A stretch of DNA of 22,123 nucleotides. It comes from CAZTHL01 sp964613585. GTDB taxonomy: Bacteria; Pseudomonadota; Alphaproteobacteria; DSM-16000; Inquilinaceae. The translations under genes and the position numbers were made by a program. The stretch is from the NCBI GenBank assembly GCA_964613585.1, contig CAZTHL010000061.1, positions 1 to 22,123 on the forward strand, in the 5' to 3' direction. Each line of letters starts with the position of its first letter. Positions within the stretch are counted from its first letter, which is position 1. Positions 1 through 8,193 of the stretch are shown here, piece by piece. The notes below the pieces were generated by a model that saw only the letters and a list, made by a program, of their open reading frames with translations, had not been told where the DNA came from and did no database searches.

Positions 1-666
1 GGTGATGGCGCCGCCGAGCACCGGCACCGCCAGCAGAAGCAGGAAGGCGGTCACCAGGATCGACCAGGCGAACAGCGGCATCTTGTGCAGCGTCATGCCG
101 GGCGCGCGCATGTTGAAGATGGTGGTGATGAAGTTCGCCGCGCCCAGGATCGACGAGGCGCCGGCGAGGTGCAGCGCGAAGATGGCCATGTCCACCGACG
201 GCCCGGAATGGCCGAGCGCGGAGGACAGCGGCGGGTAGATGGTCCAGCCGGTACCGGCGCCGGTGCCCACGAAGGCGGACGCCAGCAGCAGCAGGAAGGC
301 CGGGACCAGCAACCAGAAGGAGATGTTGTTGAGCCGCGGGAAGGCCATGTCGGGCGAGCCGATCATGAGCGGCACGAACCAGTTGCCGAAGCCGCCGATC
401 ATCGCCGGCATGACCACGAAGAAGATCATGATCAGGCCGTGCGCCGTGATCCAGACATTCCAGACCTGGCCGTCGCTGATCAGGTCAAGGCCGGGAGACT
501 GCAGTTCGGCGCGCATCAGCACCGAGAACAGCCCACCGATCAGCCCGGCGATCACCGAGAAGATCAGGTACAGCGTGCCGATGTCCTTGTGGTTCGTCGA
601 GAACAGCCAACGCTGGACAAAGCTCGGCTGGTGATCGTGATCGGCATGCGCGGCGGCATGAGCCAT
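1..666 (-). CDS. ctaD: Cytochrome c oxidase subunit I (N-terminal 222 residues; runs off the window)
   Basis: Catalytic heme-copper subunit of the aa3-type terminal oxidase, which reduces O2 to water and pumps protons in the inner membrane. The visible N-terminal part has the subunit I signature STNHKDIG near residues 23-30. It also has TAHGLIMIFF, whose His76 is the expected low-spin heme a ligand, then GGFGNWFVPLMIG, the SPDMAFPRLNN loop and HLAGASSILGA. Several hydrophobic helices are evident. The ATG at 664-666 is preceded by a strong Shine-Dalgarno (GGGAGGGAC). It lies 28 nt downstream of coxB on the same strand, so the two are very probably co-transcribed. The C-terminal part, with the CuB and heme a3 ligands, is outside the window. 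Family assignment is firm. Confidence 0.97.
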   Translation of the reverse strand, partial: MAHAAAHADHDHQPSFVQRWLFSTNHKDIGTLYLIFSVIAGLIGGLFSVLMRAELQSPGLDLISDGQVWNVWITAHGLIMIFFVVMPAMIGGFGNWFVPLMIGSPDMAFPRLNNISFWLLVPAFLLLLASAFVGTGAGTGWTIYPPLSSALGHSGPSVDMAIFALHLAGASSILGAANFITTIFNMRAPGMTLHKMPLFAWSILVTAFLLLLAVPVLGGAIT

Positions 667-694
667 CGGTGAAGTCCCTCCCGCTGCGGAGTTC

Positions 695-1570
695 TTATGG
701 GGTGACGCGGGCCACTTGGCGCTTGGCCAAGGCCTCCTCGTAGGTCTGGGTCAGCAGGACCGGCGGCTCGGCCAGCTCCTTGCCGGCCACCTGGTCCATG
801 ACCCAGTCGTCGAAGGCCTCGCGGCTGACCGCGCGCACCTCGATCGGCATGAAGGCATGGCCGGTGCCGCACAGCTCGGAGCACTGGCCGTAGTACGTGC
901 CCTCCTCCTCGATCCTGACCCAGGTCTCATTCATGCGTCCGGGCACCGCATCCTTCTTGATGCCGAAGGCCGGCAGCGCCAGCGAATGCAGCACGTCGCC
1001 CGCGGTGACCAGGATCTGCACGTTCGTGTCGACGGGCAGCACCACCGGATTGTCGACCGACAGGAGACGCACCTGATCCTCGGTGATCTCCTCGTCCGGG
1101 ATCATGAAGCTGGCATATTCGTCGATCTGCTGATCCGGATACTGATAGCCCCAGTACCACTGATATCCGGTGGCCACGAGGGTCATCTCCGGATCCGCGG
1201 TTCGGTCCATGAAGTACAGCAGCCGGAAGGACGGCACGGCGATCACGACCAGGATCAGCACGGGCACGACCGTCCAGATTACCTCGATCATGGTGTTGTG
1301 CGAGGTCTTGGACGGCGTCGGATTGCGCGCGGCGTTGAAGCGCCAGATGACGAAGCCGAGCAGGCCGAGCACCACGAGGCAGATGACCGAGATGATCACC
1401 ATCAGGAGCGTGTGGAAATCGGCCATCTGCGCCATCACCGGCGAGGCCGCCGTCTGCTGGCCCATCTGCCAGGGCAAGGGTTGTCCGGCCGAGGCCGTGC
1501 CCGCGGCCAGGGATCCCGCTATTGCCAGCGCGCCGGCCGGCGCCCAGACACCCTCACGCTGCCATCGCAT
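695..1570 (-). CDS. coxB: Cytochrome c oxidase subunit II, CuA-bearing
   Basis: Accepts electrons from cytochrome c at a binuclear CuA centre on the periplasmic face and passes them to subunit I. With the ATG at 1568-1570 the protein has 291 residues. It has a probable signal peptide (cleavage near TASA/GQ, residue 28), two membrane helices (about 52-76 and 93-115), the aromatic GYQWYWGY stretch, then the CuA ligands His195, Cys230, Glu232, Cys234, His238 and Met241 in CSELCGTGHAFM. The frame can be extended to a TTG at 1633, but that adds an arginine-rich stretch ahead of the signal peptide, so the ATG is preferred. It is first in the minus-strand unit, with ctaD following after 28 nt. The placement divergent from tldD is, from memory, common in Alphaproteobacteria. 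Confidence 0.95.
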   Translation of the reverse strand: MRWQREGVWAPAGALAIAGSLAAGTASAGQPLPWQMGQQTAASPVMAQMADFHTLLMVIISVICLVVLGLLGFVIWRFNAARNPTPSKTSHNTMIEVIWTVVPVLILVVIAVPSFRLLYFMDRTADPEMTLVATGYQWYWGYQYPDQQIDEYASFMIPDEEITEDQVRLLSVDNPVVLPVDTNVQILVTAGDVLHSLALPAFGIKKDAVPGRMNETWVRIEEEGTYYGQCSELCGTGHAFMPIEVRAVSREAFDDWVMDQVAGKELAEPPVLLTQTYEEALAKRQVARVTP

Positions 1571-1843
1571 CCTGTCGTCCGCTCCCACTCTCCAGGCCCG
1601 GCGTCCCGTGGTCCGCCGACGCCTCCTGTCCAAACCCCGAATCTCCCTAAGCGCGCGGGGTTATAGCCACCCGTCGGCGCTGCGGAAAGCTTCTTGCCGT
1701 CGCACCGGCCCGTCGACCTTGCCTCGCCGGACGATCAAGCCCGCCCAATCGGCTTCCACATGCCGTGGAACCGGGACCGCGCACAGGTGTCTCCCCGTCG
1801 CGCGTGGCCCCGTGACGCGCCCAGTAACGTATTAGACGCTGCT

Positions 1844-1882
1844 AAAAAACCGTAAGCGCCGATGTTGCGGCGCAACGCCGCA
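1844..1882 (-). promoter_or_regulatory. Overlapping hairpins with T-tract in the coxB leader (attenuator- or terminator-like)
   Basis: Read on the minus strand, towards coxB, two stems overlap. The first is TGCGGCG-TTG-CGCCGCA (1882 down to 1866). The second is GCGCCG-CAACAT-CGGCGC (1873 down to 1856), followed after six bases by TTTTTT (1849-1844). They share 1866-1873, so they cannot form together. The second plus its T-tract looks like a weak intrinsic terminator, the first like a competing stem. It lies about 275 nt upstream of the coxB start. The stems are seen directly; attenuation is inference, and chance pairing in GC-rich DNA is possible. Confidence 0.35.
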
Positions 1883-1923
1883 CGAGCGGGCGCGCGAGCA
1901 CGGCATCGCACGCCACCCGCACC

Positions 1924-1953
1924 TTGCCGCGCGCGCTGCCCGCCCCCTATTAG
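1924..1953 (+). promoter_or_regulatory. Candidate sigma70-type promoter for tldD
   Basis: TTGCCG (1924-1929) and TATTAG (1948-1953) are separated by 18 bases. Each matches four of six consensus positions. The expected transcript start is about 55 nt before the tldD ATG, leaving room for the clear GGAGG ribosome site at 2004-2008. Judged by sequence only. Confidence 0.4.
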
Positions 1954-2015
1954 AGAAGACCGATGCCCAAGCGGGCCTGGCCGTCTGGGCCGGCCAGGCT
2001 TCTGGAGGTGCCTCG

Positions 2016-3449
2016 ATGTCCCTCATCGCCGCCACCGACGATCTGTTCTTCCGCCGCGCCGGACTCGACCGCGATCGGGTCGACCGGATGGTCGCCGACG
2101 GCCTTGCGGGCGCGGACGACGGCGAGCTGTTCCTGGAGTACCGGCAATCCGAGGCGCTCGCCTGGGACGACGGCCGGCTCAAGAGCGCAAGCTTCGATAC
2201 CGCCCAGGGCTTCGGGCTGCGCGCGGTGAGCGGCGAATCGGCCGGCTACTCGCATGCGTCGGAGCTGTCCGAGGCGGCCATCGGCCGGGCGGCCGAGACC
2301 GTGCGCGCGGTGCTCCGGGGCCACGGCGGCACCATGGCGGAGCCGCCGTCGGGCACCAACGCGCAGCTCTACGCCGCTGCCAACCCGCTCGCCGAGGTGG
2401 CCTTCGATTCGAAAGTGAAGGTGCTGCAGGAGATCGACGCCTATGCGCGCGGCCGCGACCCGCGGGTCCGTCAGGTCAGCGCCTCGCTGGTCGGCGAATG
2501 GCAGGCGGTGCGCATCGTCCGCCCCGACGGCGGCCATGTCGCCGACATCCGGCCGCTGGTCCGGGTCAATGTGAGCGTCGTCTGCGGCGACGGCGATCGG
2601 CTGGAGAGCGGCGGCCACGGCATCGGCGGCCGGGTCGCCCTGCACGGCTACCTGGATCCGGCGACCTGGCAGACCGCGGTCGACGAGGCCTTGCGCCAAG
2701 CACTGATCAAGCTCGAGGCGGTCGACGCGCCGGCCGGCGAGATGTCGGTCGTGCTCGGCCCCGGCTGGCCGGGCATCCTGCTGCATGAGGCGATCGGCCA
2801 CGGCCTCGAAGGCGACTTCAACCGGAAGAGGACCTCGGCCTTCGCCGGGCTCATGGGCCAGCGCATCGCCGCGCCCGGGGTCACGGTGGTGGACGACGGC
2901 ACGCTGCCCGACCGGCGCGGCAGCCTCACCGTCGACGACGAGGGCACGCCCACCTCGGCGACCACGCTGATCGAGGACGGGGTGCTGGTCGGCTTCATGC
3001 AGGACCGCATGAACGCCCGGCTGATGGGCATGCGCCCGACCGGCAACGGCCGGCGCCAGAGCTACGCCCACCATCCGATGCCGCGCATGACCAACACGTA
3101 CATGCTGTCCGGCGGCACGCCGAAGGACGAGATCCTGGCCTCGGTGAAGAAGGGGCGCTACGCGGTCAACTTCGGCGGCGGCCAGGTCGACATCACCAAC
3201 GGCAAGTTCGTGTTCTCGGCCTCCGAGGCCTACCTGATCGAGGACGGCAAGGTTGGCGCGCCGGTCAAGGGCGCGATGCTGATCGGCAACGGCCCGGATG
3301 CGCTCACCAAGGTGGCCATGGTCGGCGACGACCTGGCGCTCGATCCGGGCATCGGCACCTGCGGCAAGGAGGGACAGGGTGTACCGGTCGGCGTCGGCCA
3401 GCCGACTCTGCGGATTGACGGGCTCACCGTCGGCGGCACCGCCACCTGA
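2016..3449 (+). CDS. tldD: Metalloprotease TldD
   Basis: Large subunit of the TldD/TldE (PmbA) zinc protease, a cytoplasmic enzyme that degrades unstructured peptides and, in enterobacteria, matures microcin B17 and acts on CcdA antitoxin. The 477-residue length is normal. The zinc motif HEAIGH is at residues 257-262 (His257, Glu258, His262) in the family block GILLHEAIGHGLEGD. The C-terminal region keeps the family's glycine-rich GGGQVDI stretch and the GTCGKEGQGVPVG block. The ATG at 2016 follows TGGAGGTG at a spacing of about seven bases. The partner tldE/pmbA is not in the window, as is usual because the two are often unlinked. It is divergent from coxB; no co-transcribed plus-strand gene follows, and a copy of the dispersed palindrome lies 220 bp downstream. 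Confidence 0.97.
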   Translation: MSLIAATDDLFFRRAGLDRDRVDRMVADGLAGADDGELFLEYRQSEALAWDDGRLKSASFDTAQGFGLRAVSGESAGYSHASELSEAAIGRAAETVRAVLRGHGGTMAEPPSGTNAQLYAAANPLAEVAFDSKVKVLQEIDAYARGRDPRVRQVSASLVGEWQAVRIVRPDGGHVADIRPLVRVNVSVVCGDGDRLESGGHGIGGRVALHGYLDPATWQTAVDEALRQALIKLEAVDAPAGEMSVVLGPGWPGILLHEAIGHGLEGDFNRKRTSAFAGLMGQRIAAPGVTVVDDGTLPDRRGSLTVDDEGTPTSATTLIEDGVLVGFMQDRMNARLMGMRPTGNGRRQSYAHHPMPRMTNTYMLSGGTPKDEILASVKKGRYAVNFGGGQVDITNGKFVFSASEAYLIEDGKVGAPVKGAMLIGNGPDALTKVAMVGDDLALDPGIGTCGKEGQGVPVGVGQPTLRIDGLTVGGTAT

Positions 3450-3671
3450 TATCCGCGCGAGCCAATGGCTTCAGGCCCCGGCTTGCGACGGCACGGCCGG
3501 GCGGCGGCGGGGTTGGCGGGCGCGCCTCCAGACGTCTCGACAGGTGGTCACGTCGGCTCGGCGGGGTGAGCCGGCTCGCGAGCGTGCCGCCGATCGCTTG
3601 AGGTTGCCGTAGCGGCACGTCGGCCTGGGCCGCTGGGCCAAGCGGTGCCGGCGCCCGACGCCGGATCCGGC

Positions 3672-3804
3672 CTGGGGCGTTTCCGGGTTGGGTCGCATGA
3701 TCGCCGGCCGCTCCCCCGCCCGGCCACCCGACGACGGCATGCTCAAGCTGGCCGGGCGGGGAAGCGGTCCGGTGCCGATTCCGTGTCAGGCGGAAATGCG
3801 CTAG
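3672..3804 (+). repeat. Dispersed palindromic element, copy A
   Basis: This 133 bp element starts CTGGGGCGTTTCCGG and ends GGCGGAAATGCGCTAG. It is clearly related to 6355-6485 and 20446-20575 in the same orientation, sharing the GGCCACCCGACG core, CCGGTGCCGATTCCG and the ends. The two halves are near reverse complements, so it can fold into a long hairpin. It lies between the convergent tldD and the small membrane protein gene, whose TAG stop is its terminal CTAG. It could act as a bidirectional terminator. No transposase is present, so it resembles a MITE- or REP-like element. The 3450-3671 stretch before it shows nothing further. Confidence 0.85.
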
Positions 3805-4046
3805 CGGCGGGAGGCCCGGGCGGTCCGGCGTGCCGAGATGGCGGCCAGGATCGCGCCGGCGACCAGGGTGATCGCGATGGCGACGGCGGCGGCGAACAGA
3901 AGCGCCCCCGGCAGGGTGGCCAGCACGCCGCCCGGCCGCAGGATCGGCGCCGCGCCCAGATAGGCGAAGAGCGAGAGCGGGAAGGCGGCCAGGAAGATCC
4001 GACCGCACCACTCCCTGACCCAGTTCCAGTCCACCCCGCGTGCCAT
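3801..4046 (-). CDS. Small two-helix membrane protein of unknown function
   Basis: An 81-residue protein with two likely membrane helices (about 16-33 and 45-70, the latter rich in Ala, Val, Ile and Leu) and a basic C-terminus (SARRTARASRR) that would lie in the cytoplasm. I do not recognise the family. The ATG at 4046 lies 31 nt after the gshA stop on the same strand, with only a weak ribosome site, so it probably ends the rsmE-gshA transcript. Its stop codon TAG (3803-3801) is the terminal CTAG of repeat copy A, so the present C-terminus may have been set by insertion of that element. A role linked to glutathione synthesis is not supported beyond position. Confidence 0.6.
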   Translation of the reverse strand: MARGVDWNWVREWCGRIFLAAFPLSLFAYLGAAPILRPGGVLATLPGALLFAAAVAIAITLVAGAILAAISARRTARASRR

Positions 4047-4077
4047 GCCGTCCGGCTACCCGCCCTGGCCGGCGCGA

Positions 4078-5478
4078 TCAATAGGCATATTCGGTGAACA
4101 GCGGATCGACCGAGCCGCCCCAGGCCTCATGAAACTGGCGCAGCTTGACCGCCGCAGGACTGTCGCCGCGCTCGACGATCTCCCGCAACGGGTTGAGGAA
4201 CCCGGTCTCGTCGGTGCCCAGGCTGTCGGCACGGGCCCGCCGGGTGAGCCCGGCCCGGGCGATCTCCAGCACGCGCCGCGCCAGGTCGAGCACTGTGCCT
4301 CCGCGGAACGGCGCGCCGAGCCCCAGCCGCGGCACCTGCTCGCGCAGGCCGGCGCGCTCCTCCGGCCCGAAGCCGCGCACCAGGTCCCATGCCTCGTCGA
4401 GCGCCTGATCGTCGTACAGCAGGCCAACCCACAACGCCGGCAGTGCGCACAGCCGCCGCCACGGCCCGCCGTCGGCGCCGCGCATCTCCAGGAACCGCTT
4501 CAGCCGCACTTCCGGGAAGGCGGTCGTCAGATGCCCGGCCCAGTCCTTCAGCGTCGGTCGCTCGCCGGGCAGCGCCGGCAGCCGGCCGTCCAGGAAGGTG
4601 CGGAAGGACTGACCGGAGCAGTCAATGTACGCCCCGTTGCGCTCGACCAGGTACATCGGAACATCGAGCATGTAGTCGACGTACCGCTCGAAGCCGAAGC
4701 CCTCCTCGAAGACGAACGGCAGGTCGCCGGTGCGGTCCGGATCGGTGTCGGTCCAGACATGGCTGCGGAAGCTGTTGAAGCCGTTGGGCCGGCCCTCGGT
4801 GAACGGCGAGTTGGCGAACAGCGCCGTCGCCACCGGCTGGAGCGCCAGGCCGACCCGGTACTTGCGCACCATGTCGGCCTCGCTGCCGAAGTCGAGGTTG
4901 ACCTGCACCGTGCAGGTGCGGGTCATCATGTCGAGGCCGCGGCCGCCACGTGTCGGCATGTATGCCCGCATGATCCGGTAGCGCTGCTTCGGCATCCACG
5001 GCATGTCCTCCTGCCGCCATTTCGGCTGGAAGCCGATGCCGATCATGCCGATGCCGAGCTCGGCGTTGATCTCGCGCACCTGGCGCAGGTGGCTGTGCAC
5101 CTCGTCGCAGGTCTGATGGATGGTGCGCAGCGGCGCGCCGGACAGCTCGACCTGGCCGCCGGGCTCGAGCGTGACCGAGCAGCCGGTGCCGTCCTCGAGC
5201 CCGATGATGTGGTCCCGCTCGAGGATCGGCTGCCAGCCGAAGCGCAGCAGGCCCTCCAGCAGGTTGGAAATGGTGGCGCGCTCGCCCGGCGCGTCGTAGG
5301 GCAGCGGACGGAGGTCGTGCAGTCGGAAGGCGAACTTCTCGTGCTCGGTGCCGATGCGCCAGGCGCTGCGCGGCTTCGAGCCCGCCTCGAGATGCTCGAC
5401 GAGCTGGCGCTTGGAGACCACGATCTCGGTGGCGGCGTCGGCGGACGAGGACACGGCTAGATCATCCATGGGGGACAT
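4078..5478 (-). CDS. gshA: Glutamate-cysteine ligase, plant/alphaproteobacterial type
   Basis: ATP-dependent joining of L-glutamate and L-cysteine to gamma-glutamylcysteine, the first step of glutathione synthesis, in the cytoplasm. The 466-residue protein belongs to the GCS2-type family (PF04107) shared by plants and Alphaproteobacteria. Visible family blocks are WRIGTEHEKF (about 40-49), GLEDGTGCSVTLEPGGQVELSG (the substrate-site region), MTRTCTVQVNLDF, NSPFTEGRPNGFNSFRS and VDYMLDVPM. There are two in-frame ATGs, at 5478 and 5469, neither with a clear ribosome site, so the exact start is uncertain by three residues. It follows rsmE by 57 nt and precedes the small membrane protein by 31 nt, suggesting one transcript. 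gshB is not in view. Confidence 0.95.
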   Translation of the reverse strand: MSPMDDLAVSSSADAATEIVVSKRQLVEHLEAGSKPRSAWRIGTEHEKFAFRLHDLRPLPYDAPGERATISNLLEGLLRFGWQPILERDHIIGLEDGTGCSVTLEPGGQVELSGAPLRTIHQTCDEVHSHLRQVREINAELGIGMIGIGFQPKWRQEDMPWMPKQRYRIMRAYMPTRGGRGLDMMTRTCTVQVNLDFGSEADMVRKYRVGLALQPVATALFANSPFTEGRPNGFNSFRSHVWTDTDPDRTGDLPFVFEEGFGFERYVDYMLDVPMYLVERNGAYIDCSGQSFRTFLDGRLPALPGERPTLKDWAGHLTTAFPEVRLKRFLEMRGADGGPWRRLCALPALWVGLLYDDQALDEAWDLVRGFGPEERAGLREQVPRLGLGAPFRGGTVLDLARRVLEIARAGLTRRARADSLGTDETGFLNPLREIVERGDSPAAVKLRQFHEAWGGSVDPLFTEYAY

Positions 5479-5535
5479 CTGGGCATCCGGATACCGGGAC
5501 TTGGGCCGCGGCCGCGTGCTCAGGCACCGTCGCCG

Positions 5536-6294
5536 TCACCGGGGTGGCCGCACAGCCCCGTCGCCGGCTGCGGCCTGCCAGAGGGCGAGCGCGGCGAGCG
5601 CCGCCGTCTCCGCGCGGAGGACGCGCGGTCCGAGACCGACGAGGCGACAACAAGGCAGATCGCGCAAGCCGTCAAGCTCGCTCTCGGCAAAGCCGCCCTC
5701 CGGCCCGGTCATGACGGCGGCCGGTGACCCGGTGCCGCCGGCCGCGGCGTATAGCGGCACCGCCTCGCCCCGCTCGGCGCAGGCCAGGAGAGTCCGCTCG
5801 GCGGGCCAGGTGTCCAGCAGCGCGTCGAACGGCCGCGGCTCCGCCACCGCGGGCACGTCGAGCCGTCCGCATTGCTCCGCCGCCTCGACGACGCGGGCGC
5901 GCAGCCGGTCGAGATTGACCCGATGCACCTCGGTGCGGCGGGTGATCATGGGGATCAGCGCGGCGGCGCCGAGCTCCGTCGCCTTCTCCGCCAACAGATC
6001 AATGGCTCCACGCTTGATCGGGGCGAAGCAGAGCCATACATCCGGCCCGGCGTCCTGCTGGCGCAACTGCTCGAGCGGTGTCGCCTCGGCGACGGCCTTC
6101 TCGACCCGCTCGAGCCGCGCTCGCCATTCGCCATGCCGCCCATTGAACAACGCCAGGGTGGCGCCGCGGCCAAGCCGCAGCACGTTGCGCAGGTAATGCG
6201 CCTGTCCGGGGCCGAGGCCGATGCCGACGCCGTCCCGAAGATCTCCCTCGACGAACAGCCGCGCCGCGGGCTTCAGCGCGTTCTCAGCGTTCAC
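5536..6294 (-). CDS. rsmE: 16S rRNA (uracil-1498-N3)-methyltransferase RsmE
   Basis: SAM-dependent methylation of U1498 in 16S rRNA, with a C-terminal SPOUT trefoil-knot fold after an N-terminal PUA-like domain. With the GTG at 6294 it has 252 residues, the family's usual size. Visible blocks are ARLFVEGDL at the N-terminus, the EKATELG segment (about 93-99), the SAM-binding GPEGGF (197-202) and LGPRVLRAETA (221-231). The frame stays open upstream to an ATG at 6381 and beyond, but that stretch lies partly in repeat copy B and does not resemble RsmE, so the GTG was chosen. No good ribosome site precedes it. It is the first gene of the probable rsmE-gshA-small-protein unit. Confidence 0.92.
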   Translation of the reverse strand: MNAENALKPAARLFVEGDLRDGVGIGLGPGQAHYLRNVLRLGRGATLALFNGRHGEWRARLERVEKAVAEATPLEQLRQQDAGPDVWLCFAPIKRGAIDLLAEKATELGAAALIPMITRRTEVHRVNLDRLRARVVEAAEQCGRLDVPAVAEPRPFDALLDTWPAERTLLACAERGEAVPLYAAAGGTGSPAAVMTGPEGGFAESELDGLRDLPCCRLVGLGPRVLRAETAALAALALWQAAAGDGAVRPPR

Positions 6295-6354
6295 CCGGAC
6301 ACCAGGGCCGGCTGCGGGGATCCTGTAGACTGAGCAGCACCATCGATGACCCGG

Positions 6355-6485
6355 CTGGAGCGTTTCCGGCTCAAGTGGCATCGCCGGCCCGCTCCGCCGT
6401 CCGGCCACCCGACGGCAGCATGCTCAGGCTGGCCGGACGGGGGAGCGGGCCGGTGCCGATTCCGCTTCAGGCGGAAACGCTCTAA
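6355..6485 (+). repeat. Dispersed palindromic element, copy B
   Basis: This is the clearest copy, 131 bp. The start CTGGAGCGTTTCCGGCTCAAG and the reverse complement of the end, TTAGAGCGTTTCCGCCTGAAG, agree closely. The pairing continues inward through CCGGCCCGCTCC and CCGTCCGGCCA, leaving a loop of about 24 bases. It sits between the divergent rsmE and kaiC-like genes, so it cannot be simply a terminator here. The rest of the 6295-6663 gap holds the kaiC leader and a GGGAA-N6-TTCCC inverted repeat at 6490-6505. I see no gene. Confidence 0.88.
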
Positions 6486-6663
6486 CCTATGGGAACTCAT
6501 TTTCCCTTGCGGGGCTCCGATGTGGTCCGCGGGCGCCACGGTCCCTCGACCCGTTCGTGGCTTCCGTGTCGCCCCTTCAGCGAGATCCGGCACGGCCGGT
6601 TCTCGCCTGCACGGTCATATCCTCATAGTGTCCGCGCGTCGATCCTGACCCGGAGATCCGCCC

Positions 6664-8193
6664 ATGCCTGCCTCTGGAAGCCGTCTCCCGCTCGTCGCCA
6701 CGGGTATTCCGGGCCTTGACGACGTTCTGCATGGCGGCGTCCCCCGCGGCACCCTGCTGCTCGTCGAGGGCCGTCCCGGCACAGGCAAGACCACCCTGGC
6801 CTTGCAGTTCCTGCGTCACGGGGCGCATGCCGGCGAGCCGTGCCTGCTGGTGTCCAACGCCGAGACGCCGGAGCAGCTCGCCGCCATCGCACGCACACAC
6901 GGCTGGAGCCTCGACGGCATCGACATTGTTGAATGGCGTGAGCCCATCGAGGCCGACCGCGACGACGATCCGGCCGCAGCGGACCAGGAGGCAATGGAGT
7001 ACACGCTGTTCCCGGAGGCGGAGGTCGAGATCGGCACGACCCTCGAGCGGCTGTTCACCGCGGTGGAGGCGGTGCAGCCGAGCCTAGTGGTTGTCGACAC
7101 CATATCGGCGCTGCGCGTGCTGGCTCCGAGCGCCGCCTTCTATCGTCGCCAGCTCCGGCGCATCCGTGACCTTCTGTCCGCGCGTGGCTGCACCACCGTC
7201 ATACTTGACGACGCCTCCACTGGCGAGAAGGACTTTCGCAGCCAGACCCTGGCCGACGGCATCCTTGAGCTGCATCAGGTGGACCATGATTACGGGGAGG
7301 ATCGGCGCCGGCTTCGGGTGCGCAAGCTGCGCGGCGCCACCTACCTCAGCGGCGCCCACGACTTCACGATCGTCACCGGAGGCCTGCAGGTGTTTCCTCG
7401 CCTGGTGGCCCAAAGCTTCGCGGAGGCCCGGACCGGGACGCCGGCCTCCAGCGGCCTTGCCACGCTTGACGCCCTCTCCGGCGGAGGGCTGCCCCGGGGC
7501 AGCAGCACCGTGATCATGGGACCGTCCGGCACGGGCAAGTCCACTCTCATCACACTTTTTGCCCGGGCGGCCGCCGAGCGCGGGGAGGTGACCTCGATCA
7601 CGCTGTTCGACGAGAACCCGGACACTTTCATCAAGCGGTGTGGCGGGCTGGACCTCGACATCTCAGGCGCGGTCGCGGCCGGCCTCATCCGGCTCACCCA
7701 GCTCGACCCGGCCGAGCTCAGCCCCGGCCAGATCGCCCATCGACTGGTCCGGGAGGTCGTGGAGCAGAATGTCCGGATGGTCGCGGTCGACACCCTGAAC
7801 GGCTACCTGCAATCCGCGCTCCAGGAGCCTTCGATTCACCTGCATCTGAGGGAGCTCGTCTCCTTCCTCGGGCGCCAGCGGGTGGTCACTCTGCTCGGCC
7901 TGAGCCAGCACGGGATCCTGAGCGCGGACATGACGACGCCCGTCGATGTCAGCTACCTGGCGGACAACGTCTTCTTGCTGCGCTATTTCGAGGCGCGCGG
8001 GGGCATCCGCGTCGCCCTGTCCATGGTCAAGAAGCGCAGCGGGCGGCACGAGCGGACCTTGCGCGAGATGCGGATGACGTCGGCCGGCGTCGAGTTCAGC
8101 GAGCCTCTCAAGGAGTTCACGGGCGTGCTTGGGGGCACGCCTGTCTACGGCGGCGGCACGGGCGGTGAACGAGGGGTGAGTGAGCACGCGTGA
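6664..8193 (+). CDS. KaiC-like tandem RecA-fold ATPase
   Basis: A 509-residue protein with two KaiC domains. Domain 1 has Walker A GRPGTGKTT (36-44), one retained glutamate in AETPE (Glu67) and Walker B VVVD (Asp145). Domain 2 has Walker A GPSGTGKST (286-294), DE (316-317) and Walker B AVD (Asp376) followed by TLNGY. At the cyanobacterial autophosphorylation site (Ser431-Thr432) this protein has Ser430-Tyr431 in PVDVSYLAD. It therefore belongs to the wider KaiC-like ATPases found in non-photosynthetic bacteria, and clock function should not be assumed. The ATG is preceded by CCGGAG. The 3' end overlaps the kinase gene by 14 nt, so the two are translationally coupled. No kaiA or kaiB is in the window. 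Confidence 0.92.
   Translation: MPASGSRLPLVATGIPGLDDVLHGGVPRGTLLLVEGRPGTGKTTLALQFLRHGAHAGEPCLLVSNAETPEQLAAIARTHGWSLDGIDIVEWREPIEADRDDDPAAADQEAMEYTLFPEAEVEIGTTLERLFTAVEAVQPSLVVVDTISALRVLAPSAAFYRRQLRRIRDLLSARGCTTVILDDASTGEKDFRSQTLADGILELHQVDHDYGEDRRRLRVRKLRGATYLSGAHDFTIVTGGLQVFPRLVAQSFAEARTGTPASSGLATLDALSGGGLPRGSSTVIMGPSGTGKSTLITLFARAAAERGEVTSITLFDENPDTFIKRCGGLDLDISGAVAAGLIRLTQLDPAELSPGQIAHRLVREVVEQNVRMVAVDTLNGYLQSALQEPSIHLHLRELVSFLGRQRVVTLLGLSQHGILSADMTTPVDVSYLADNVFLLRYFEARGGIRVALSMVKKRSGRHERTLREMRMTSAGVEFSEPLKEFTGVLGGTPVYGGGTGGERGVSEHA

Larger units (their letters stand above)
1571..2015. other. Divergent intergenic region between coxB and tldD
   Basis: This 445 bp gap holds the leader and promoter of coxB (minus) and of tldD (plus). 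I see no convincing gene in it. A frame opening at 1862 on the plus strand runs antisense-like and out of frame into tldD and is not credible. Two overlapping hairpins with an adjacent T-tract (1844-1882) and a candidate sigma70 promoter (1924-1953) are listed separately. Confidence 0.6.

Noticed and set aside
1950..3074. Open frame of 374 codons on the minus strand
   Set aside because: Antisense to tldD, which is unmistakable.
3424..4011. Minus-strand frame of 195 codons across repeat copy A
   Set aside because: Its most protein-like part is translation of the palindromic element; similar peptides arise from copies B and C.
4045..5460. Open frame of 471 codons on the plus strand
   Set aside because: Antisense to gshA, whose family blocks are clear on the minus strand.
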